In this document: piece by piece, positions 59,388-64,000 of the stretch
How the letters are laid out: each line of letters begins with the position of its first letter
Position numbering within the stretch: position 1 is the first letter of the stretch
Assembly: GCF_000385375.1 (NCBI RefSeq)
Contig: NZ_ARVV01000001.1
Location: 4,092,001 to 4,156,000, forward strand
Direction of reading: 5' to 3'
DNA length: 64,000 bases
Source: Methyloversatilis discipulorum
Lineage (GTDB): Bacteria > Pseudomonadota > Gammaproteobacteria > Burkholderiales > Rhodocyclaceae
Translations under genes and position numbers: made by a program
Notes under the pieces: generated by a model
Database searches by the model: none
What the model saw: the letters and a program-made list of their open reading frames with translations, nothing else
Told to the model about the DNA's origin: nothing

Positions 59388-61529
59388 ATGCTGCGTAGCC
59401 TTGTCCGTCCCCTGCTCACCTTCGTCTGCCGACTGCTGTTCCGCATCACGCCACCGGCATCGCCGCCGGAACGGCAGGAACGCCTGCTGGTGGTCGCCAA
59501 CCACGAATCCTTCCTCGACGGCCTGCTGCTCGGCCTCTTCCTGCCGATGGATCCGGTGTTCGTCGTGCACACCGGTGTCGCGCGCAATCCCTTCTTCCGG
59601 CTCCTGCTGTCCCTGGTCGACTACCTCGCGGTCGATCCGACCAGCCCGATGGCGATGAAGAAGGTGATACGCCTGCTCGAATCCGGTCGCCCGGTGGTCA
59701 TCTTCCCGGAGGGGCGCATCACCACGACGGGCAGCCTGATGAAGGTGTACGACGGCCCCGCCTTCGTCGCCGCAAAGACCGGTGCCACCGTGCTGCCGGT
59801 GCGACTCGACGGCGCGTCGCGCAGCTATTTCTCACGCGTGTCCGGCCGCTACCCGAAATCGCTGTTCCCGCGCATCGCGATCACCGTGCTGCCGGCCACG
59901 AAGATCGCGATGCCGGAGGCAGGCAGCGCGAAGGAGCGCCGCCGCCGCGCAGGCGAAGCGATGCGCCGGCTGATGCAGGAAATGATCTTCGCCTCGCGTC
60001 CGCAGCAGACGCTGTTCGGCGCGCTGTGCGACGCCGCCGAGATCCACGGCCGCAGCCGCCGGCTGGTCGAGGACATGAAGCAGATCGAGTATTCATATGG
60101 CGATCTGCTGAAGATGGCATTCGCGCTCGGCCGCATCGTCGCCCGCATCACGCGGCCGGACGAACGCGTCGGCGTGCTGCTGCCCAATCTCGCGCCGACG
60201 CTGGGCCTGGTGTTCGGCCTGAACGCGCACCGCCGGGTACCGGCGATGCTGAACTACACCGCCGGCGTCGACGGCATGCAGGCCGCGTGCACCGCCGCCG
60301 AACTGCGCATCATCGTCACCTCGCGCGCCTTCGTCGAACAGGCCAAACTCGGCGACAAGCTGGCGGCGCTGCAGGGTGTCGAGCTGCACTACCTGGAGGA
60401 CCTGCGCGAGCGCATCACGCTGGCCGACAAGCTGTGGCTCATGCTGTGGGCGATGCGGGCACCGCGGCTGGCGGCCGAGAAGCTGTCGCCCGAAGCGCCG
60501 GCGGTGGTGCTGTTCACCTCGGGCTCGGAAGGCAAGCCCAAGGGCGTCGTGCTGTCGCATCGCGCGCTGCTCGCCAACATCGCGCAGATCCGCGCGGTGA
60601 TCGACTTCTCGGTCGACGACAAGATCCTGAACGCGCTGCCGCTGTTCCACTCCTTCGGCCTCACCGCCGGCGGCCTGCTGCCGCTGCTGACTGGCGCCAA
60701 CGTGTTCCTCTATCCGTCGCCGCTGCACTATCGCGTCATTCCGGAACTCGCTTACGACCGCAACTGCACCGTGCTGCTCGGCACCAGTACCTTCCTCGGC
60801 AACTACGCGAAGTTCGCCCATCCGTACGACTTCTACCGGCTGCGCTACGTCATCGCCGGCGCCGAGAAGCTCTCGGAATCGGTGCGCAGCGCGTGGTTCG
60901 AGAAGTTCGGTCTGCGCATCTTCGAAGGGTATGGCGCAACCGAAACCGCGCCAGTGCTGGCCGTCAATACGCCGATGGCCTACCGCTCCGGCACTGTCGG
61001 TCAGCTGCTGCCCGGCCTGCACGCGAAACTGATGCCGGTCGCCGGCATCGACCGCGGCGGCGTGCTGCACGTCAGCGGGCCCAACTTGATGAGCGGCTAC
61101 CTGAAATGGGACAGGCCGGGCGTGCTGCAGACGCCGTCGTCGGAAGCCGGCGACGGCTGGTACGACACCGGCGACGTGATCGAATTCGACGACGACGGCT
61201 TCGTGCGCATCGTCGGTCGGGTCAAGCGCTTCGCCAAGGTGGCCGGCGAAATGATTTCGCTGGAAACGGTGGAGAAGCTCGCCACCGCCGCCAGCCCGGC
61301 CGCGCAGCACGCGGCCTCGACCCAGCCCGACCCCGTGCGCGGAGAGACCATCGTGCTGTTCACCACCGATACCGCACTCGGCCGCGACGGGTTGCAGGCG
61401 GCCGCCCGCGAGCGTGGCGCGCCGGAAATCGCGGTACCGCGCAAGATCGTCGTCGTCGACGCGCTGCCGCTGCTCGGCACCGGCAAGACCGACTACGTGA
61501 CGCTGAAGCAGATGGCGGAAGCCTCCTGA
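59388..61529 (+). CDS. aas: Bifunctional lysophospholipid acyltransferase/acyl-ACP synthetase
   Basis: A 713-residue protein close in length and motif order to enteric Aas (719). N-terminal PlsC domain: H39-E-S-F-L-D44 (HX4D), FPEGR at 106-110, TTGSLMKVYDGPAFVAAKTGA. C-terminal AMP-binding domain: TSGSEGKPKG near 377-386, YGATETAPVLAVN, YDTGD and the catalytic Lys region GTGKTDY. Aas re-acylates 2-acylglycerophosphoethanolamine using acyl-ACP that it makes. No LplT transporter is adjacent. Confidence 0.93.
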   Translation: MLRSLVRPLLTFVCRLLFRITPPASPPERQERLLVVANHESFLDGLLLGLFLPMDPVFVVHTGVARNPFFRLLLSLVDYLAVDPTSPMAMKKVIRLLESGRPVVIFPEGRITTTGSLMKVYDGPAFVAAKTGATVLPVRLDGASRSYFSRVSGRYPKSLFPRIAITVLPATKIAMPEAGSAKERRRRAGEAMRRLMQEMIFASRPQQTLFGALCDAAEIHGRSRRLVEDMKQIEYSYGDLLKMAFALGRIVARITRPDERVGVLLPNLAPTLGLVFGLNAHRRVPAMLNYTAGVDGMQAACTAAELRIIVTSRAFVEQAKLGDKLAALQGVELHYLEDLRERITLADKLWLMLWAMRAPRLAAEKLSPEAPAVVLFTSGSEGKPKGVVLSHRALLANIAQIRAVIDFSVDDKILNALPLFHSFGLTAGGLLPLLTGANVFLYPSPLHYRVIPELAYDRNCTVLLGTSTFLGNYAKFAHPYDFYRLRYVIAGAEKLSESVRSAWFEKFGLRIFEGYGATETAPVLAVNTPMAYRSGTVGQLLPGLHAKLMPVAGIDRGGVLHVSGPNLMSGYLKWDRPGVLQTPSSEAGDGWYDTGDVIEFDDDGFVRIVGRVKRFAKVAGEMISLETVEKLATAASPAAQHAASTQPDPVRGETIVLFTTDTALGRDGLQAAARERGAPEIAVPRKIVVVDALPLLGTGKTDYVTLKQMAEAS

Positions 61530-61531
61530 CC

Positions 61532-62770
61532 ATGGACCTTCGCCGTCGACACTTGCTGAAATCGGGATTGCTGCTCGGCGGCGCCGTGGCTGGCGGCTGG
61601 GCGCTGAGCACGGTGGCGCGCAGCCAGCTGATGAATCCCTGCCTGGCCGCGCTGCCGCCCGAACTGGCTGGCCACGAGCTGATGGCGCAGGTGTTCGACG
61701 GTCTCGACACGACGCTGCTGCGCGACGTTCATGTGCACCTCGCCGGCACCGGCGACTCCGGCCGCGGCATCGAAATGACGCCGCGCATGCTGAGCCCGCT
61801 GCACCCGGCCGAATACGTGCAGCGCCTGTTCTACCTGAACGCCGGCTGCGCGCACGAAGACCCGGGCCGCGTCGACGCCAGCTATGTCGACCGCCTGCAC
61901 AATCTGGTCGAAGCGCTGCCGGCCGGCTTCAAGCTCATGCTGTTCGCGTTCGAGCGCGCTTACGACGAGGCCGGCCGTCATCTGCCCGAGCACACCGCCT
62001 TCCACGTGCCCGACGCCTACGCGCGTGACGTCGCCCGCGGCAACCCGGACCACTTCGAATGGGTGTGCTCGGTCCACCCCTACCGCGAAGATGCGGTGGA
62101 CGCGCTCGAAGCGGCGGCGCGCGACGGCGCGCGCGCGATCAAGTGGCTGCCGCCGGCAATGGGTATCGACCCGGCCTCCGGACGCTGCGACCGCTTCTAC
62201 GCTGCCGCCGCCCGGCTCGGCCTGCCGCTGATCAGCCACGCCGGCGAGGAGAAGGCGGTACACGGCGCGGGCGGGCAGGAACTGGGCAACCCGCTGCGGT
62301 TGCGCCGCGCGCTCGATCACGGCGTCACCGTCATCGTCGCGCACTGTGCAACGATGGGCCAGGACGTCGACCTCGACGCCGGCCGCGGCGCGCCGCTGCG
62401 CAGCAGCTTCGACCTGTTCGCACGACTGATGGGCGAACGCCGCAGAGGTCGTCTTTATGGCGACATTTCAGCGATCACGCTGCGCAACCGCGAGGTCGAA
62501 GTGGTGCGCGCCCTGCTGCGCCGCGAGGACTGGCACGACCGCCTGCTCTACGGCTCCGACTATCCGCTGCCGGGCATCCTGCCGCTGATGTCGCCGGCCT
62601 CACTGGCGCGCGCCGGCCTGCTCGACGCGACCGCCGCACCAGTGCTCGAACAGGTGCGCGACCACAATCCGCTGCTGTTCGACTTCATGCTCAAGCGCCT
62701 GCTGCGCGACGGCCGGCACCGCTTCGCCAACCGTGTGTTCGAAGCCGCGCGCGCCTTCCCGAACGCCTGA
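61532..62770 (+). CDS. Exported amidohydrolase-family protein (Tat signal)
   Basis: A 412-residue protein. Residues 1-30 form a likely Tat signal: R5-R6-H-L-L-K followed by a hydrophobic stretch. The Amidohydro_2 (TIM barrel) body has H-x-H (DVHVHLAGTG), SHAGEE, VIVAHCATMGQ and YGSDYPLPG, which supply the metal ligands and general base. Members hydrolyse or decarboxylate small acids, lactones and amides. It starts 2 bases after aas. Its export would place the reaction in the periplasm. Substrate unknown. Confidence 0.82.
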   Translation: MDLRRRHLLKSGLLLGGAVAGGWALSTVARSQLMNPCLAALPPELAGHELMAQVFDGLDTTLLRDVHVHLAGTGDSGRGIEMTPRMLSPLHPAEYVQRLFYLNAGCAHEDPGRVDASYVDRLHNLVEALPAGFKLMLFAFERAYDEAGRHLPEHTAFHVPDAYARDVARGNPDHFEWVCSVHPYREDAVDALEAAARDGARAIKWLPPAMGIDPASGRCDRFYAAAARLGLPLISHAGEEKAVHGAGGQELGNPLRLRRALDHGVTVIVAHCATMGQDVDLDAGRGAPLRSSFDLFARLMGERRRGRLYGDISAITLRNREVEVVRALLRREDWHDRLLYGSDYPLPGILPLMSPASLARAGLLDATAAPVLEQVRDHNPLLFDFMLKRLLRDGRHRFANRVFEAARAFPNA

Positions 62771-62797
62771 CCCTACATCCGACAGACTCCACAACGC

Positions 62798-64000
62798 ATG
62801 CGCATTCCCGCCGCCCTCCTTACACTGGCACTCATGACGAGTGCCCCTTCCACGCCCGCCGCACCGCGCGACGCGCTGGCCGACAGCCGCATCGGCCTGT
62901 ACGCCGGCCAGGACTTCCGCCTCGCGACCGGCCGCTGCACCGACTGCGCGACGCCACCACAGGCGCTGTGGTACTTCGCGGACGACACCATCGCCGTGCC
63001 GCTGGCCGACGCCGCAGGCTTCGTCGCCACGCTGCCGGCGCAGGACGACGTGCGGCAGTGGGCATACGCGAACGAATGGCAGCCGGACGCGCAGAAGCCC
63101 GCGCTGATCTGGCTCGGCTCACCGCTCGTCGCACACGACGCGCAGCTCGACTCCGACGGCCGCATGCTCAGCTTCGCCGACAGCACGCGCGCCAGCTTCA
63201 CGCTGGTGCCGCAGCTGCCATCCAACGTGTCCTGGTTCAACGCCGACAGCACCGCCTGGCTGCAGGGCCAGCGGCTCTCTCTGCGCGGCGCGCGATCGGG
63301 CGACAGCTTCACCGCGCGCACGATCTGGCCGTCGTCCTTCGACATCGACCTCGCCGCACTGACGCCGTCGCCACTGCAGGACGGCGAAACGCTGGCCACG
63401 CTGGTGCGCGCCGACGACGGCGGCGCACGCATACCGGCGTCGACGCGTCTGCTGTGGGAGCGCACGGCGGGTGCCGCGCGCGCAGCGGCCGGCAAGCCGG
63501 TGCTGGCCATCATGCTCAACGGCGCGCAGGGCGACGACGACGAGGCACACGGCGGTCACTTCGCGATCGCCACCGGCGTCATGGGCGCGCGCGGCGAGTG
63601 GAAGGACTGGCTGGTCGCCAACTTCTACAACCTCGACGCGTACAGCGAAAAGGGCATCGTCGCCTCGATGCTGACGATGGACGCCTACCTGACCGACCTC
63701 AACGGCGGCCAGAGCTGGTACCGCCCGTCCTACATGCTGGTCGCCGTGCTGCGCGACGACCGCGCGGCGCGCCTGTACGACCAGGGCATCGCGCGCGTGT
63801 TCAACCACTTCTACCGGCACGATTTCAGCTACCGGCACGCCAGCGCGAACTGCGCCGGCCTCAGTCTGGACACGCTGCGCTCGCTCGGCTGGAGCATCCC
63901 GACCCTGGGCCCGACCTCGAAAGCCAAGGCGTGGCTCGGACTGCCGTACATGGCGATCAAGGACATGAGCGTGAGCAGCGGCCTGCAGGCCTTCGACTAC
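62798..64000 (+). CDS. Secreted protein, partial; possible permuted NlpC/DUF4105-like peptidase
   Basis: At least 401 codons from the ATG at 62798; the frame is open to the end of the window, so the C-terminus is missing. Signal peptide 1-22. I do not recognise the first 230 residues. Later, GGH254FAIATG is followed by NC352AGLSLDTL, a His-before-Cys order like the circularly permuted papain-like families (DUF4105/Lnb-type). That is an inference from pattern only. It follows the amidohydrolase by 27 bases and is probably co-transcribed. Confidence 0.5.
   Translation, partial: MRIPAALLTLALMTSAPSTPAAPRDALADSRIGLYAGQDFRLATGRCTDCATPPQALWYFADDTIAVPLADAAGFVATLPAQDDVRQWAYANEWQPDAQKPALIWLGSPLVAHDAQLDSDGRMLSFADSTRASFTLVPQLPSNVSWFNADSTAWLQGQRLSLRGARSGDSFTARTIWPSSFDIDLAALTPSPLQDGETLATLVRADDGGARIPASTRLLWERTAGAARAAAGKPVLAIMLNGAQGDDDEAHGGHFAIATGVMGARGEWKDWLVANFYNLDAYSEKGIVASMLTMDAYLTDLNGGQSWYRPSYMLVAVLRDDRAARLYDQGIARVFNHFYRHDFSYRHASANCAGLSLDTLRSLGWSIPTLGPTSKAKAWLGLPYMAIKDMSVSSGLQAFDY

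Overview
The window is GC-rich, densely coded chromosomal DNA from a betaproteobacterium. The gene families fit Rhodocyclales-type relatives, for example Methyloversatilis, but the genus is only a guess. Pointers are a complete F1Fo ATP synthase operon with atpI, the Tol-Pal-CpoB-QueC cluster, a Thiobacillus-type gshA beside gshB, a PEP-CTERM surface protein and ubiE/ubiJ-type ubiquinone genes. I see no prophage, insertion sequence, integron, plasmid gene or CRISPR array, so this is mostly core genome with small accessory islands.

Layout. 1-3998: end of a TolC-like gene, a small membrane protein, the cell-wall carboxypeptidase dacA, and the lipoate genes ybeD-lipB-lipA. 4050-15202: signalling and envelope genes: a 1467-residue multi-PAS hybrid kinase, an HD-GYP response regulator, an SDR enzyme, a LolD/FtsX-like ABC exporter and a CSS-EAL phosphodiesterase. 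15341-17551: asparaginase, a small membrane protein and an EamA transporter. 17562-21375: an AraC regulator, an alpha/beta hydrolase and a Baeyer-Villiger-type monooxygenase; this looks like a ketone-to-ester-to-acid/alcohol module, with paired direct repeats upstream that suit an AraC-type activator. 21677-23430: a small Cys-rich protein, two tRNA-Lys genes with a clear promoter and terminator, and a YeeE/TsuA-type sulfur transporter. 23477-29223: queC-cpoB-pal-tolB-tolA-tolR-tolQ-ybgC, a tightly overlapping envelope operon.

29362-29447 holds a REP-like inverted pair. 29522-32438: an iron-sulfur photolyase-like protein coupled to a DUF2256 protein, and a GAF-GGDEF cyclase. 32442-35740: apbE, gshB, gshA. 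35873-38364: an ABC-F ATPase of the YbiT type and a HIT-DUF3293 fusion. 38366-40751: a PEP-CTERM protein and an ECF sigma/anti-sigma operon with a small secreted protein. 40950-44119: two overlapping long paralogues with a PilZ-like segment. 44130-46181: phoB-phoR with a PHO box. 46332-49089: DUF971 protein, ubiE, a Tim44-like protein, ubiJ. 49074-50549: glpD. 50629-57602: atpIBEFHAGDC, ended by a strong terminator. 57877-64000: a possible accessory operon of an ArsR regulator (predicted leaderless), a PLP-dependent decarboxylase, an Aas-type lysophospholipid acyltransferase/acyl-ACP synthetase, a Tat-type amidohydrolase and a secreted protein cut by the window edge.

The least explained parts are the 57877-64000 cluster, the PilZ-like paralogue pair, the BVMO module with its putative operator and the HIT-DUF3293 fusion. 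Four different cyclic-di-GMP-related domain types (GGDEF, EAL, HD-GYP, PilZ-like) lie within about 40 kb.
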